NCBI RefSeq assembly: GCF_947488985.1
Contig: NZ_CANLBV010000009.1
Span: forward strand, 1-64,000
From: an uncultured Vibrio sp.
GTDB taxonomy: Bacteria > Pseudomonadota > Gammaproteobacteria > Enterobacterales > Vibrionaceae
DNA length: 64,000 bases
Direction: 5' to 3'
A model generated the notes under the pieces. The model ran no database searches, was not told where the DNA came from, and saw nothing but the letters and a program-made list of their open reading frames with translations. Shown here piece after piece: positions 49,244 through 59,273 of the stretch (within the stretch, counting starts at the first letter, position 1; the number at the start of each line of letters is the position of its first letter). A program made the position numbers and the translations under genes.

Positions 49244-50441
49244 CGAACCACAAGGCCGAGTGCCGTGGTTAGTTTGGTCGACAAGCCAGCAAGAAGTAAT
49301 AGCCAGTGGTGAGTTGTCGAGTTGGGAGCAGCTTGAAGAGCTAGCCCCTTACTCTGAACAGCGCACGTGTATTGCTTTATTACCGGGAAATGAGTGCTTA
49401 ATTAAGCGTGTTGAGATCCCGCAAGGTGCCGCTCGACAGTTCGATTCTATGCTGCCGTTTTTATTAGAAGACGAAGTCGCACAAGAGGTTGAAGACTTAC
49501 ACCTGACCATTTTAGATAAAGATGCCACCCACGCGACAGTGTGTGGGGTTGATCGTGCCTGGCTCCAACACGCTTTAGACCAGTTTCGCGAAGCGAATAT
49601 TATCTTCCGCAAGGTACTGCCTGATACACTGGCGCTCCCCTTAGAACAAGAGGGGATCAGTGCATTGCAGATAGAGCAGCATTGGTTGCTGCGCCAAGGC
49701 AACTATCAAGCCGCGTCGATCAGCGAAGCGTGGCTGGCGATGTTTTTACAAAGCGATTGGCTTGTGACGGATGAGCAGCAGCCATCGCCAACCATTTTCA
49801 GCTATACCCCGCTGCCGAGTGACGATGTTCAGCAGCAAAGTGGTATCGAGTGGCAAGCAAAACCAGCCGAATTGGTGATGGCTTTGTTGAGCCAACAAGC
49901 GATCACTAGTAGCGTAAATTTACTGACGGGCACTTTTAAAACCAAATCTTCATTCAGTAAATATTGGCGGGTATGGCAGAAAGTGGCGATTGCGGCGTGC
50001 TTGTTGGTGGCGGTGATCGTCACTCAACAAGTGCTCAAGGTTCAGCAATACGAGGCACAAGCACAAGCTTATCGCGCGGAGAGTGAGCGCATCTTTAGGG
50101 CAGTACTGCCTGATAAGCAGCGAATTCCAACGGTCAGTTACCTGAAGCGTCAGATGAACGATGAAGCTAAGAAGTATGGCGGCTCCGGCGATGGTGACTC
50201 TTTATTGGGTTGGTTAGCATTGCTGCCGGAAACCTTAGGCCAAGTGAAGTCGATTGAAGTGGAAAGTATCCGCTACGATGGCAACCGCTCTGAGGTTCGA
50301 CTGCAAGCTAAGAGCTCGGATTTTCAGCACTTTGAGACTGCGAGAGTCAAGCTTGAAGAGCAATTTTCCGTTGAGCAAGGGCCATTAAATCGCAACGGTG
50401 AAACCGTATTTGGCAGTTTTACTCTTAAACCCCGTCAGTAA
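49212..50441 (+). CDS. gspL: Type II secretion inner-membrane protein GspL/EpsL
   Basis: GspL tethers the ATPase GspE to the membrane. The GTG at 49212 follows GGAGGG and gives 409 residues starting [15 protein letters not shown], as in V. cholerae EpsL. The cytoplasmic domain (about 1-245) has an actin-like fold that binds GspE, and the membrane helix [18 protein letters not shown] lies near residue 265. A ferredoxin-like periplasmic domain at about 310-409 binds GspM. The gene begins inside gspK. Confidence 0.95.
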   Translation: MSEFLTVRLSSEPQGRVPWLVWSTSQQEVIASGELSSWEQLEELAPYSEQRTCIALLPGNECLIKRVEIPQGAARQFDSMLPFLLEDEVAQEVEDLHLTILDKDATHATVCGVDRAWLQHALDQFREANIIFRKVLPDTLALPLEQEGISALQIEQHWLLRQGNYQAASISEAWLAMFLQSDWLVTDEQQPSPTIFSYTPLPSDDVQQQSGIEWQAKPAELVMALLSQQAITSSVNLLTGTFKTKSSFSKYWRVWQKVAIAACLLVAVIVTQQVLKVQQYEAQAQAYRAESERIFRAVLPDKQRIPTVSYLKRQMNDEAKKYGGSGDGDSLLGWLALLPETLGQVKSIEVESIRYDGNRSEVRLQAKSSDFQHFETARVKLEEQFSVEQGPLNRNGETVFGSFTLKPRQ

Positions 50442-50461
50442 CCTGCGCAAGGAGATCAGTG

Positions 50462-50950
50462 ATGAGAAATGTGATTGAACCACTCCAAGCGTGGTGGACT
50501 TCAATAAGCCAACGCGAGCAACGCTTAGTGATTGGTTGCTCGACTTTATTGGTGGTAGGCGTGATTTATTGGGGGCTATTGCAGCCACTCAGTCAACGCG
50601 CTGAGCTGGCGCAAAACCACATTCAAAGCGAGAAGCAACTGCTGGCTTGGGTTTCCAATAAAGCCAATGAAGTGGTTGAGCTCAGAGGCAGTGGTGGTAT
50701 TAGTACGAGCCAACCGTTGAACCAATCCGTACCTACTTCTATGCGTCGTTTTGAGATTGAGTTGATTCGGGTACAACCGCGCGGCGAGATGCTGCAAGTC
50801 TGGGTAAAACCTGTGCCCTTTAATCAGTTTGTTGATTGGCTGGTGTATCTGAAAGAAAAGCAGGGAGTAGAGGTCGAGTTTATGGATATTGATCGCTCCG
50901 ATAACCCTGGGGTTGTTGACGTCAAGCGACTACAGTTTAAACGAGGTTAA
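50462..50950 (+). CDS. gspM: Type II secretion inner-membrane protein GspM/EpsM
   Basis: GspM is the partner of GspL in the platform. It is 162 residues long from the ATG at 50462, which has AGGAG seven bases upstream; a GTG immediately before it would add one residue. A short cytoplasmic start MRNVIEPLQAWW leads into a membrane helix (about 22-40, VIGCSTLLVVGVIYWGLL). A small ferredoxin-like periplasmic domain follows (about 80-160), with ELIRVQPRGEMLQVWVKPVPF and GVEVEFMDIDRSD. Confidence 0.95.
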   Translation: MRNVIEPLQAWWTSISQREQRLVIGCSTLLVVGVIYWGLLQPLSQRAELAQNHIQSEKQLLAWVSNKANEVVELRGSGGISTSQPLNQSVPTSMRRFEIELIRVQPRGEMLQVWVKPVPFNQFVDWLVYLKEKQGVEVEFMDIDRSDNPGVVDVKRLQFKRG

Positions 50951-50951
50951 T

Positions 50952-51731
50952 GTGAAGCGCGGTTTATCTTTTAAATATGGCCTACTATTTAGTGGTGTCT
51001 TTATTGTCTTTTTCTCCGTCAGCTTATTGCTGCACGTGCCGGCTTCTTTTGCGCTCAAGCATGCACCGACGCTGCGCGGATTAGCGATTGAGGGCGTTGA
51101 GGGAACGATTTGGCAAGGCCGAGCCAATAAAATTGCATGGCAGCGGATCAATTACGGCTCCGTGCAGTGGGACTTCCAGTTTTCCAAACTGCTGCAAGCC
51201 AAAGCAGAGCTCGCGGTTCGCTTTGGTCGTAACAGTGACATGAGTCTATCTGGCAAAGGGCGCGTTGGCTATAGCATGAGTGGTGCTTATGCGGAAAACC
51301 TCGTGGCATCAATGCCAGCGAGCAGCGTGATGAAGTATGCGCCCGCTATCCCGGTGCCAGTGTCTATTGCCGGGCAGGTCGAACTGACGATCAAACACGC
51401 GGTTCACGCTCAACCTTGGTGCCTATCGGGTGACGGTACAGTGGCTTGGTCTGGTGCCGCTGTTGACTCGCCAGTAGGCTCGTTAGATTTAGGACCTGTG
51501 ATTGCGGATATAAGCTGTGAAGACAGCACTATTGCAGTGAAAGGTACTCAGAGCAGCGATCAAGTTGAGAGTGAGTTCTCGGCGAGCGTCACACCAAACC
51601 AAAGCTACACGGCTGCGGCATGGTTTAAGCCGGGGGCTGAGTTCCCATCGGCGATGCAGAGTCAGCTCAAGTGGCTGGGTAATCCAGATAGCCAAGGTAA
51701 GTACCCGTTCAACTACCAAGGCTCTTTTTAA
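50952..51731 (+). CDS. gspN: Type II secretion protein GspN/EpsN
   Basis: GspN is an accessory inner-membrane protein present in only some type II systems. The GTG at 50952 comes one base after the gspM stop, with GAGG before it, and gives 259 residues. A membrane helix (about 7-31) is followed by a periplasmic beta-rich domain that begins PTLRGLAIEGVEGTIWQGRA, the family mark. A cysteine pair lies near 156 and 181. It ends the operon; a strong terminator follows. Confidence 0.92.
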   Translation: MKRGLSFKYGLLFSGVFIVFFSVSLLLHVPASFALKHAPTLRGLAIEGVEGTIWQGRANKIAWQRINYGSVQWDFQFSKLLQAKAELAVRFGRNSDMSLSGKGRVGYSMSGAYAENLVASMPASSVMKYAPAIPVPVSIAGQVELTIKHAVHAQPWCLSGDGTVAWSGAAVDSPVGSLDLGPVIADISCEDSTIAVKGTQSSDQVESEFSASVTPNQSYTAAAWFKPGAEFPSAMQSQLKWLGNPDSQGKYPFNYQGSF

Positions 51732-51780
51732 CCGAATATCAGCGGTTATCAAATCGGGCTATTGAATGGCGAGATATAAC

Positions 51781-51810
51781 AACGGGCACCTCAGTGAGGT
51801 GCCCGTTTTG
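51781..51810 (+). terminator. Terminator of the gsp operon
   Basis: AACGGGCACCTC pairs with GAGGTGCCCGTT around a short AGT loop, then TTTTG follows. It could also stop cysQ transcripts from the other side, though less well. Confidence 0.85.
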
Positions 51811-51840
51811 TTTGAAGAGCCTGTTTTGTTTGAAGCCCCT
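51805..51840 (+). repeat. Two tandem 18-bp units after gspN
   Basis: GTTTTGTTTGAAGAGCCT is followed by GTTTTGTTTGAAGCCCCT. The first copy is the tail of the terminator, so the T-tract has been duplicated in the gap before cysQ. Confidence 0.85.
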
Positions 51841-51846
51841 ATCGCC

Positions 51847-52674
51847 CTAGTCTTTGCCCTGTAAGATCTCTGTCCACGGTAAATCAGCGTCACCGAGCAC
51901 AATGAAGTTCGGATTCTCAAATGTCTCTCTTTCATTGTACGAAAGCGGTTCTAGTTGAGTGCTTAAGATGCGCCCGCCCGCTTCTTCAACAATGCACTGG
52001 GTCGCAGCCGTATCCCACTCGCCGGTTGGCCCAAGACGCAGGTAACAGTCGACAGCGCCTTCTGCTACTAAGCAGGCCTTCAGCGCTGCAGAGCCAAGCG
52101 GGACTAAGTCATAGTTCCACGCTGAACTCATACGGCTAGTGATACGGTTGATGTCTTGGCGACGGCTGATCGCTATCGCGAGCGATTGGTTTGGCAACTC
52201 ATGACGATGTGTTTTTATTTTTACGCTGTCATTGAGATCTGGAATTTTCCATGCTCCTTTGCCATGGTAAGCGTAATAGCTGACACCGGAAACCGGTGCG
52301 TACACCACGCCCATTACGGGCTTGTTATGCTCAATTAGGGCGATAACGGTGGCGAAATCCCCGCTTCTTGCAATGAATTCCTGGGTACCATCGAGTGGGT
52401 CGACCAGCCAATAGCGATCCCATTGAGCTCGTTCATCTAAGCTGATGTCGGCTTCTTCTTCTGATAACACCGGAATATCTGGGGTCAGCGCACTGAGTTT
52501 TTTCGAGATCAGCTTATGTGCCGCAAGGTCGGCACTGGTGACTGGCGTATCGTCACTTTTGGTGAACTCTTCGTAATCTTTTTTCTCATAGATCTCTAAG
52601 ATGAGCTGGCCTGCAGAGCGAGCAATCTCAATCACAGAGGGTAGGAGGTGAGATAGGTCTTTTGTTGTTGGCAT
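51847..52674 (-). CDS. cysQ: 3'(2'),5'-bisphosphate nucleotidase CysQ
   Basis: CysQ removes the 3' phosphate from PAP, a by-product of sulphate assimilation that would otherwise inhibit exoribonucleases. The 275 residues belong to the inositol-monophosphatase fold. Metal-binding motifs are SEEEADIS (about 69-75), VDPLDGTQEF (about 88-97) and the distal GEWDTAATQ near 217. It is in the cytoplasm. It is convergent with gspN, and nudE lies about 30 bp upstream on the same strand, a pairing conserved in vibrios. Confidence 0.95.
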   Translation of the reverse strand: MPTTKDLSHLLPSVIEIARSAGQLILEIYEKKDYEEFTKSDDTPVTSADLAAHKLISKKLSALTPDIPVLSEEEADISLDERAQWDRYWLVDPLDGTQEFIARSGDFATVIALIEHNKPVMGVVYAPVSGVSYYAYHGKGAWKIPDLNDSVKIKTHRHELPNQSLAIAISRRQDINRITSRMSSAWNYDLVPLGSAALKACLVAEGAVDCYLRLGPTGEWDTAATQCIVEEAGGRILSTQLEPLSYNERETFENPNFIVLGDADLPWTEILQGKD

Positions 52675-52704
52675 AAATATCCTCTTACTCTTAGAGTGCG
52701 CCTT

Positions 52705-53256
52705 CTAGTGACTGTTTAATACACGAAGGCTTAATAGTAGGGCCGTAATACTGCGAGCCTCACAGAAGTCGAGGTGCGTTAACAACTCCTCTGCTTGAGC
52801 CAGAGGCCAGCGGACAATATCAAGTGGCTCAGGCTCATCACCTTCTAGTTTCTCTGGGTAGAGCTCTTGTGCGATAAACAGCGTCATCTTGCTAGAAAAG
52901 TAAGAGGGAGCAAGGATCACTTCCTTTAGTGGAGTGAGTTTGTTGGCCCCAAAGCCAATCTCTTCTTTAAGCTCGCGAACGGCCGCTTCATCTGGTTGCT
53001 CACCTAAATCAATCAGCCCCTTCGGAAAACCAAGCTCATAGCGTTCCGTGCCCGCTGCGTATTCACGCACCAGTAGAATATCGCCTTGCTCAGTAATAGG
53101 AACCATCATCACTGCGTTGCGACCGCTAGGCTTCATGCGTTCATAAGTACGCTGCTCACCATTGGAAAATCGTAAATCGAGAGACTCAATAGAGAAGAGT
53201 TTTGATTGAGCGACAGTTTGCTGAGCCAAAATCTCAGGCTTGGTTCTTTTTGTCAT
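52705..53256 (-). CDS. nudE: ADP compounds hydrolase NudE
   Basis: NudE is a Nudix hydrolase that splits ADP-ribose, diadenosine polyphosphates and NADH. The 183 residues contain the Nudix box starting GFPKGLIDLGEQPDEAAVRE, running on to LKEEIGFGAN (about 93-122). The N-terminus LFSIESLDLRFSNGEQRTYERM and the tail LYPEKLEGDEPEPL match E. coli NudE closely. It lies directly upstream of cysQ and probably shares its transcript. GGAG (in GAGCGATCG) lies before the ATG. Confidence 0.94.
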   Translation of the reverse strand: MTKRTKPEILAQQTVAQSKLFSIESLDLRFSNGEQRTYERMKPSGRNAVMMVPITEQGDILLVREYAAGTERYELGFPKGLIDLGEQPDEAAVRELKEEIGFGANKLTPLKEVILAPSYFSSKMTLFIAQELYPEKLEGDEPEPLDIVRWPLAQAEELLTHLDFCEARSITALLLSLRVLNSH

Positions 53257-53602
53257 TGCGATCGCTCCTTAGCTCATTGAAATGCTTCTTACAAAGTCAC
53301 TCTAATATAGGGGAAATGCCGCTGGGTTCCTAGCGCCGAGTTTTCATATCCTTGAATTATTGATTCAGGAGCCGATGGTGATCACTTGAATACCTCGATC
53401 ATAAGATATTGAAGCGATGATTTTGCTAGGCGGCTTTTGAAAAACAACGGCTTCAGAAGAGGGTATTAGAGCGTGTCTGCTTAGCTCTAAAACAAAAAAG
53501 GTTGATGCTTGCGCATCAACCTTTATTTCAATGACCACGGATTCAGTGGTTCGAACTTTTACTCACACTAATCAAGTAAGTATTAAGTCACTCAGTGAGT
53601 CA
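53257..53602. other. Intergenic region between nudE and nfuA
   Basis: It holds the nudE promoter region (minus strand, a possible TATATT near 53305) and the terminator of nfuA. I see no coding frame with a ribosome site and no recognisable RNA in the remaining 200 bp. Confidence 0.55.
53495..53524 (-). terminator. Terminator of nfuA
   Basis: GGTTGATGC and GCATCAACC enclose a TTGC/GCAA loop, with A and T runs outside. On the minus strand it ends in CCTTTTTT. Confidence 0.8.
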
Positions 53603-54187
53603 TTAGTAGTAAGAGTGCTCACCACGATCGTGCTCAGTCGCATCACGAACCGCAGTCAGTTCACCTTCAAATTGTTGAAGAAGCTCTTTCTCGATGCCTT
53701 CTTTTAGCGTGACATCAACCATAGAGCAACCGTTACAGCCGCCACCGAATGCCACGATAGCTGCGCCGTCTTCCGTAATTTCTACCAAGCTAACGTGACC
53801 ACCGTGACCGGCAAGTTGTGGGTTTACTTGGGTTTGGATTGCGTACTCAACACGCTCAACCAGCGGTGCGTCATCCGATACTTTACGCATCTTCGCATTA
53901 GGGGCTTTAAGCGTAAGCTGAGAGCCCATTTTATCGGTAACGAAGTCGATTTCAGCTTCATCAAGGAAAGGTAGGCTTAGCTCATCTACGTATGCAGAGA
54001 AAGCTTCGAACTTAAGCTCTGTGTCAGATGCTTCAATCGCATCTGTTGGGCAGTAAGAAACACCACACTCAGCGTTTTGTGTACCTGGATTGACCACGAA
54101 CACACGAATGTTTGTACCTTCAGGCTGCTGTGACAGCAGATTGGCAAAATGGGTTTGAGCGGTTTCTGTAATAGTAATATTTGACAC
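53603..54187 (-). CDS. nfuA: Fe/S biogenesis protein NfuA
   Basis: NfuA carries and delivers 4Fe-4S clusters to target enzymes, notably under stress. The GTG at 54187 gives 194 residues starting [14 protein letters not shown], the usual length; a longer frame from 54340 has no family resemblance. The N-terminal part is a degenerate A-type domain without its cysteines at the cluster site (ECGVSYCP remains). The carboxy-terminal Nfu domain holds the cluster motif [17 protein letters not shown]. It is about 110 bp from the comF-like gene on the same strand. Confidence 0.95.
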   Translation of the reverse strand: MSNITITETAQTHFANLLSQQPEGTNIRVFVVNPGTQNAECGVSYCPTDAIEASDTELKFEAFSAYVDELSLPFLDEAEIDFVTDKMGSQLTLKAPNAKMRKVSDDAPLVERVEYAIQTQVNPQLAGHGGHVSLVEITEDGAAIVAFGGGCNGCSMVDVTLKEGIEKELLQQFEGELTAVRDATEHDRGEHSYY

Positions 54188-54296
54188 GACGAATACCTGA
54201 GTGAATTTGTAGGCTATTAGCGCCATTCTACCCCTGTCCGATTTGTAATTCAGCCCTTTTTTGTTGGATTGCTGAACAACTCTCGGTTGAGCCTTA

Positions 54297-55010
54297 TTAT
54301 CCTGTTGGCTCAGGAGTACGGCAGATACAGTAAATATCAATCCTTCTTACGCCTAATTCAAGCAGTAGTTGACATAATTGATACACGGTACTGCCAGTGG
54401 TCACAACATCATCAATGATCGCGATGTGAGAGGGGAGCTTTCTTAGGGCGACTTGTTTTCGCAGCCTGAAAGCGCCTTTAAGATTGTTTAGCCTTGCAGA
54501 TTTCGCTAGCCCTTGCTGTGACGTAGTTGAGCGAATTCGTCGAAATAGCACCTTATTTTCAACGCCAAGCTGTTGAGCGGTGTAATCGGCGAGCAGCTGA
54601 CTTTGATTGAAGCTTCGCTGCAGGTATCGACGCCAATGCAGCGGTACACTGGTGATCAGCGGAGCAGGCTGCTCGATCCGCGATGCCAATAACTTTGACA
54701 GATCGCGAGCAAACCAGAACTTATCCGCGTACTTCATTTGCTGAATATACCGATCGGTTGGAAAGGTGTAATCGCCAACACAGTAGAGTCGATGCCATGG
54801 TGGCGACTTTGATAAGCACTCACCACACTGCTCAACGGTGGTGACGGTTTTTAAGCCACATCGTTGGCAGCGAGGTACTGGCTCAAAGAGTTCGAGACAA
54901 GCATTGCACCATCGAGGATGTGTATCGCTAGCACATTTATCTAGCTTACACAGGTGGCATTGCGGGGTAACAAGACGTGGTGTGTGTTTTTGTAGCCAAT
55001 CAGATAACAT
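54297..55010 (-). CDS. ComF-family phosphoribosyltransferase-like protein
   Basis: The 237-residue protein has a four-cysteine N-terminal zinc part ([27 protein letters not shown]; about 18-65) and a type I phosphoribosyltransferase fold with the PRPP loop [11 protein letters not shown] at about residue 198. ComF proteins are needed for DNA uptake in naturally competent bacteria, vibrios included, where they appear to act on single-stranded DNA inside the cell. It lies divergent from bioH, as gntX/comF does in E. coli and relatives. Confidence 0.88.
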   Translation of the reverse strand: MLSDWLQKHTPRLVTPQCHLCKLDKCASDTHPRWCNACLELFEPVPRCQRCGLKTVTTVEQCGECLSKSPPWHRLYCVGDYTFPTDRYIQQMKYADKFWFARDLSKLLASRIEQPAPLITSVPLHWRRYLQRSFNQSQLLADYTAQQLGVENKVLFRRIRSTTSQQGLAKSARLNNLKGAFRLRKQVALRKLPSHIAIIDDVVTTGSTVYQLCQLLLELGVRRIDIYCICRTPEPTG

Positions 55011-55103
55011 AGCTTGCGATGCTTTTGGGTTATGGTGTTCCTTTTGCTCACCATACTGAAAAGCACGGATTATCGCTGATGGAAAAAGTAGGGAATATTG
55101 AGA

Positions 55104-55880
55104 ATGAGTAACGCGTTATATTGGCATGTTTCTGGGCAAGGGCCTGATTTAGTACTGGTTCACGGCTGGGGAATGAACGGTGCAGTCTGGCAACAAACCG
55201 TTGATGCATTACAAGCTGATTTCCGGGTGCATGTGGTTGATTTGCCAGGTTATGGACACAGCGCGCATTGCCATGCTCAAGATCTTGAAGAGATCGCACA
55301 GCAACTGTTGGCTGAAGCGCCCACGCAAGCGATTTGGGTCGGTTGGTCACTCGGTGGTCTGGTTGCAACGCACATGGCTCTCCATCATGCCGATTACGTG
55401 AGCAAGTTAGTCACGGTCGCCAGCTCTCCTAAATTCGCCGCCGCAAAAGAGCCCGTGTTATGGCGAGGTATTCAACCCAAGGTATTAACCACCTTCACTG
55501 AACAGTTGGTTGACGATTTTCAAACCACCATCGAACGCTTTATGGCGTTGCAAGCCATGGGCAGCCCGTCAGCAAGGCAAGATGTCAAACAGCTCAAGCA
55601 AGCGGTGCTTTCACGCCCGTTGCCGAATCCCGATTCATTATTGGCTGGTTTAAAGATGCTGTCGGATGTCGACCTTCGTCAACAATTACCGCAGATCTCT
55701 GTGCCTATGCTGCGTTTATACGGTCGATTAGATGGCCTAGTGCCCGTTAAAGTCGCCAATGATCTCGCTGATGCCCTGCCTGATACCGAGCAATACATCT
55801 TTACTCAGTCTTCACACGCACCCTTCATGACCGAAGCCGATGCCTTTTGTAGCGAGCTTGTCAGCTTTGCCCAAAAATAA
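55104..55880 (+). CDS. bioH: Pimeloyl-ACP methyl ester esterase BioH
   Basis: BioH removes the methyl group from pimeloyl-ACP methyl ester, the last step before biotin ring assembly. The ATG at 55104 gives 258 residues with alpha/beta hydrolase motifs: oxyanion region LVHGWGMNG, nucleophile elbow GWSLGG (serine about 82), aspartate in RLDGLVP (about 208) and histidine in QSSHAPF (about 236). A TTG at 55098 lies two codons upstream but is a less likely start. It is divergent from the comF-like gene. Confidence 0.93.
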   Translation: MSNALYWHVSGQGPDLVLVHGWGMNGAVWQQTVDALQADFRVHVVDLPGYGHSAHCHAQDLEEIAQQLLAEAPTQAIWVGWSLGGLVATHMALHHADYVSKLVTVASSPKFAAAKEPVLWRGIQPKVLTTFTEQLVDDFQTTIERFMALQAMGSPSARQDVKQLKQAVLSRPLPNPDSLLAGLKMLSDVDLRQQLPQISVPMLRLYGRLDGLVPVKVANDLADALPDTEQYIFTQSSHAPFMTEADAFCSELVSFAQK

Positions 55881-55986
55881 TCGCTAAATTAATACGCGAC
55901 TTGGTCGATATATGTTCTAACCAAGGTGCGGCATGATACTCAGACCTAACTCTCTCCTGAGCTGATTGCAGTAAGTTGGGCTATGC

Positions 55987-56013
55987 CTGTTGTGCTGACT
56001 CACAGTACAACAG
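55987..56013. repeat. 11-bp inverted repeat upstream of the 56055 gene
   Basis: CTGTTGTGCTG and CAGTACAACAG can pair along all 11 positions (one is G-T) around a 5-base loop. It ends 41 bp before the ATG. No T run follows, so it may be an operator or an RNA hairpin. Confidence 0.6.
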
Positions 56014-56054
56014 CGTTATAGCAATAACGATGGGCGATTCTTGAGGAGTTCGCG

Positions 56055-56528
56055 ATGATTGTGTCACCTGCAACTGCAGTGAGTGTGCCACTAATTGCCC
56101 CATCTGTTAATGTGCAAACAGAGCAAGTTGCGCGTGATAATAGAGTTCGAGAACCGGTCGCTCCCGCAGTGGCATTGGCGAAAACCAATGCAGAGCGAAA
56201 GGTGAAATCGGACGATAAACGAAGGCAGCAGTCGGCTTGGGATCCTTCAGACCATCCTGGTTATGAACTGGAGAACGAGTCAGAGGCCAATTCGATTAGC
56301 CAAGAAGAGCCTCAAGATGCGTTTGATAGGTTATTCAGCTTGTTGGCACTGAGAACCTACAGTGCCGATCAAGGAAAAGGCTATACCATGCGTTTTCGTC
56401 TGCCAAAGCACGTTTTAGATGCGGCGATCCGAGAGGGACAGATGGAGAAACGACGTAAGGTCATAAAATACCATTATGGTCATGCTGTTGCGCCTCATGC
56501 TTCATCAGAAGTGCTAGTAGTGCTATGA
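56055..56528 (+). CDS. Conserved-looking protein of unknown function
   Basis: I cannot assign this 157-residue protein. A good ribosome site AGGAG lies before the ATG, so expression is plausible. It has no membrane part or clear signal peptide (the N-terminus is valine- and proline-rich). The middle is charged (KVKSDDKRRQQSAWDPSDHPGYELENES). The more ordered carboxy-terminal half contains AFDRLFSLLALRTY and KGYTMRFRLPKHVLDAAIREGQMEKRRKVI. It stands alone with an upstream palindrome and a terminator, between bioH and tex. Confidence 0.65.
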   Translation: MIVSPATAVSVPLIAPSVNVQTEQVARDNRVREPVAPAVALAKTNAERKVKSDDKRRQQSAWDPSDHPGYELENESEANSISQEEPQDAFDRLFSLLALRTYSADQGKGYTMRFRLPKHVLDAAIREGQMEKRRKVIKYHYGHAVAPHASSEVLVVL

Positions 56529-56580
56529 ATCGCAGATTCATGATTCAACGAAACTTCGATGTCTTTTTTGAACACATAAT

Positions 56581-56614
56581 AAAAAAACCTGCATACCCTA
56601 AGGGATGCAGGTTT
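56581..56614. terminator. Bidirectional terminator between the unknown gene and tex
   Basis: ACCTGCATACCC and GGGATGCAGGT form a stem with one bulged base, with A and T runs on both sides. Confidence 0.75.
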
Positions 56615-56654
56615 TCTGTTTTAAGCTAATCCGTTTTTTAGATGAATTTATGGA

Positions 56655-58985
56655 TTACTTTTTCGCTTTAGCAAAAGCAGCAGCGAATGCACCACCCATC
56701 GCCGCGTTTTGTTGCGGTTCTTCACGACGGCGTTGTCCACCTTGTGAGTTTTGGCTCGGGCGATTTTGCGTACGCGGTGTACTTGAGCGTTGCGCGCGGT
56801 TGTCTTGCCCCGGCTCGTCCTTCATACGCATGCTCAGTGCAATACGCTTACGCTGAACATCTACTTCCATCACCTTCACTTTCACAATGTCACCCGCTTT
56901 AACCACCTCACGTGGGTCAGAGACAAAGCGATCGGTCAGTGCTGAAATATGCACTAAGCCATCTTGGTGAACACCAATATCAACGAAGGCACCAAAATTC
57001 GCCACGTTCGATACCACACCTTCTAAGATCATCCCCGGTTCTAGATCTGAAACACTGTTAACACCATCGGCGAAGGTGGCAGTCTTGAACTCAGGGCGAG
57101 GGTCACGTCCCGGTTTATCCAGTTCCTTGATGATGTCAGTGACCGTTGGTACACCAAAGTTTTCATTGGTGTAATCAATCGCGTGCAAACCACGTAAGAA
57201 GTCGGTGTTACCTACCAAAGACTTGATGTCTTTTTGGTTTTTTTCAGCGATGGTTTTCACCACAGGGTAAGCTTCTGGGTGAACTGATGATGCATCCAGC
57301 GGATTCTTACCGTCCATGATACGCAGGAAACCCGCACACTGTTCAAAGGCTTTTGGCCCCAAGCGAGCGACTTTTTTAAGCGTAGTACGCGCTTCGAAGC
57401 GACCATTCTCATCACGGAAGTCCACGATGTTTTGCGCGATGGTGCTAGACAGGCCAGCAACGCGAGTCAGCAGCGCAGCCGAAGCGGTATTCACATCAAC
57501 ACCCACCGCGTTTACACAGTCTTCGACAATCGCATCTAGGCGCTTAGCGAGCATCGTTTGGCTCACATCGTGTTGGTATTGGCCGACACCGATCGATTTA
57601 GGGTCAATCTTCACCAGCTCTGCCAGTGGATCTTGCAGACGACGCGCAATCGACACCGCACCACGAATCGATACATCCATGTTTGGGAACTCTTTTGCTG
57701 CTAGTTCAGACGCCGAATACACCGATGCACCCGCTTCGCTAACAATGATCTTTTGCGCTTTGAGGTTGCCGCGCTTAATCACATCAGCGACAAAACTGTC
57801 GGTTTCGCGTGAAGCTGTGCCGTTACCAATCGCAATCAAATCCACATTGAATTGACGAACCATCTGCTCAACCACGTGTGCCGATTTGTCGTATTGCTTT
57901 TGCGGCGGGTGCGGGTAAATGGTTTCGGTTGCTAGAACCTTACCCGTTGAATCCACAACCGCGATTTTCGAACCGGTACGTAAGCCCGGATCTAAGCCTA
58001 ATGTTGCTCGAGGGCCAGCAGGTGCAGCCATTAGCAGGTCTTTAAGGTTGGTTGCGAATACTTCAATCGCTTCGACCTCGGCACGCTCTTTCATCGCGCC
58101 CATCAGCTCGGTTTCCATGTGCATAGAAACCTTGATGCGCCATGCCCAGCTGATCACTTGCTTACGCCATGCATCTGCAGGTGCATGGCTTAGGGTAATA
58201 CCGTAATGATCAGAGATGATGTTCTCGCAGTAAGAACCACGCACACCTTCCTCTTGTTCTGGATCGGCATTCATCGCCAGTGTTAGGAAGCCTTCATTTC
58301 GGCCACGCAGCATGGCAAGTGCACGGTGAGACGGCACTTTGCTGAGTGTTTCGTTGTGCTCGAAGTAGTCTTTGAACTTCTCGCCTTCTTGCTCTTTACC
58401 TGCCACTACACGAGCGACGAGCTCTGAGTTACGTGTTAGGTGTTGGCGAATCTTTTCAAGCAGGTTAGCGTCTTCCGCAATGCGCTCCATGATGATCGCA
58501 CGTGCGCCATCGAGTGCTGCTTTGGTATCGGCAATGCCTTTGTCGTTGCTAACAAAGTTGGCCGCTTCGGTTTCAGGATCGTGCTGTGGTTCAGTCCATA
58601 GCGTATCGGCTAGGGGTTCTAGGCCCGCTTCAATCGCGATCTGACCTTTGGTACGACGCTTTGGTTTGTATGGCAGGTATAGATCTTCTAGGCGCGTCTT
58701 ACTGTCGGCTTGAGTGATATCCCGCTCTAACTCTGGCGTGAGCTTACCTTGATCTTGAATTGACTTAAGAATCGTTTGGCGACGACCGTCTAGCTCACGC
58801 AGGTAAGCAAGGCGACTATCAAGGTTACGCAGTTGGGTATCGTCTAAGCCGCCTGTGACCTCTTTACGGTAGCGGGCAATAAAGGGAACGGTGTTACCGT
58901 CATCAATTAGGTTTACTGCAGCGGTGACTTGTTCTGAACGAACATTCAGTTCTTCAGCGATCAGTCGACAGATAGCTTGGCTCAT
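56655..58985 (-). CDS. tex: Transcription accessory protein Tex (YhgF)
   Basis: Tex is a multidomain nucleic-acid-binding protein that resembles eukaryotic Spt6 and affects transcription of toxins and other genes. The 776 residues begin with a helical domain, then carry a YqgF-type RNase H fold starting [17 protein letters not shown] near residue 331. Helix-hairpin-helix elements ([16 protein letters not shown]) follow near 500, and an S1 RNA-binding domain lies at about 650-725. A basic tail of arginine and glutamine residues ends the chain. The start [16 protein letters not shown] is the usual one. Confidence 0.96.
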   Translation of the reverse strand: MSQAICRLIAEELNVRSEQVTAAVNLIDDGNTVPFIARYRKEVTGGLDDTQLRNLDSRLAYLRELDGRRQTILKSIQDQGKLTPELERDITQADSKTRLEDLYLPYKPKRRTKGQIAIEAGLEPLADTLWTEPQHDPETEAANFVSNDKGIADTKAALDGARAIIMERIAEDANLLEKIRQHLTRNSELVARVVAGKEQEGEKFKDYFEHNETLSKVPSHRALAMLRGRNEGFLTLAMNADPEQEEGVRGSYCENIISDHYGITLSHAPADAWRKQVISWAWRIKVSMHMETELMGAMKERAEVEAIEVFATNLKDLLMAAPAGPRATLGLDPGLRTGSKIAVVDSTGKVLATETIYPHPPQKQYDKSAHVVEQMVRQFNVDLIAIGNGTASRETDSFVADVIKRGNLKAQKIIVSEAGASVYSASELAAKEFPNMDVSIRGAVSIARRLQDPLAELVKIDPKSIGVGQYQHDVSQTMLAKRLDAIVEDCVNAVGVDVNTASAALLTRVAGLSSTIAQNIVDFRDENGRFEARTTLKKVARLGPKAFEQCAGFLRIMDGKNPLDASSVHPEAYPVVKTIAEKNQKDIKSLVGNTDFLRGLHAIDYTNENFGVPTVTDIIKELDKPGRDPRPEFKTATFADGVNSVSDLEPGMILEGVVSNVANFGAFVDIGVHQDGLVHISALTDRFVSDPREVVKAGDIVKVKVMEVDVQRKRIALSMRMKDEPGQDNRAQRSSTPRTQNRPSQNSQGGQRRREEPQQNAAMGGAFAAAFAKAKK

Positions 58986-59093
58986 CCGATGAATCTCTTA
59001 TTTAATATCGTGACAAATACATGGGGGTGAGTATGCACTTTTTCTAGGTAATTATCGCTTTAGGCGGCGAATTTCCATTTGTGATACGCACTT

Positions 59094-59111
59094 TGTAAGC
59101 GATCTCTCACA
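59094..59111. promoter_or_regulatory. VarA/UvrY (GacA-type) box upstream of csrB
   Basis: TGTAAG-CGATCT-CTCACA matches the TGTAAG-N6-CTTACA consensus of the GacA/VarA family with one mismatch. It is centred about 172 bases before the RNA start, as for the UvrY site of E. coli csrB. Confidence 0.75.
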
Positions 59112-59273
59112 GCTGATGTGCGACTACGTCACTGTATATCGGTAAAATTGTCTTGGTTTTAAAGTTAAGTGTTTGATTTTAAACTGGTGGATGGTTTGGG
59201 TCGGGGATTTGCAGCCTGAAATATAATTTAAGACTGTCTAGGAAATTTGGCCAATTACCGTAATATTTAACGT

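Noticed and set aside
57316..57855. Long plus-strand frame inside tex (179 codons)
   Set aside because: It is antisense to strongly conserved tex sequence; codon pattern and lack of a ribosome site mark it as a shadow.
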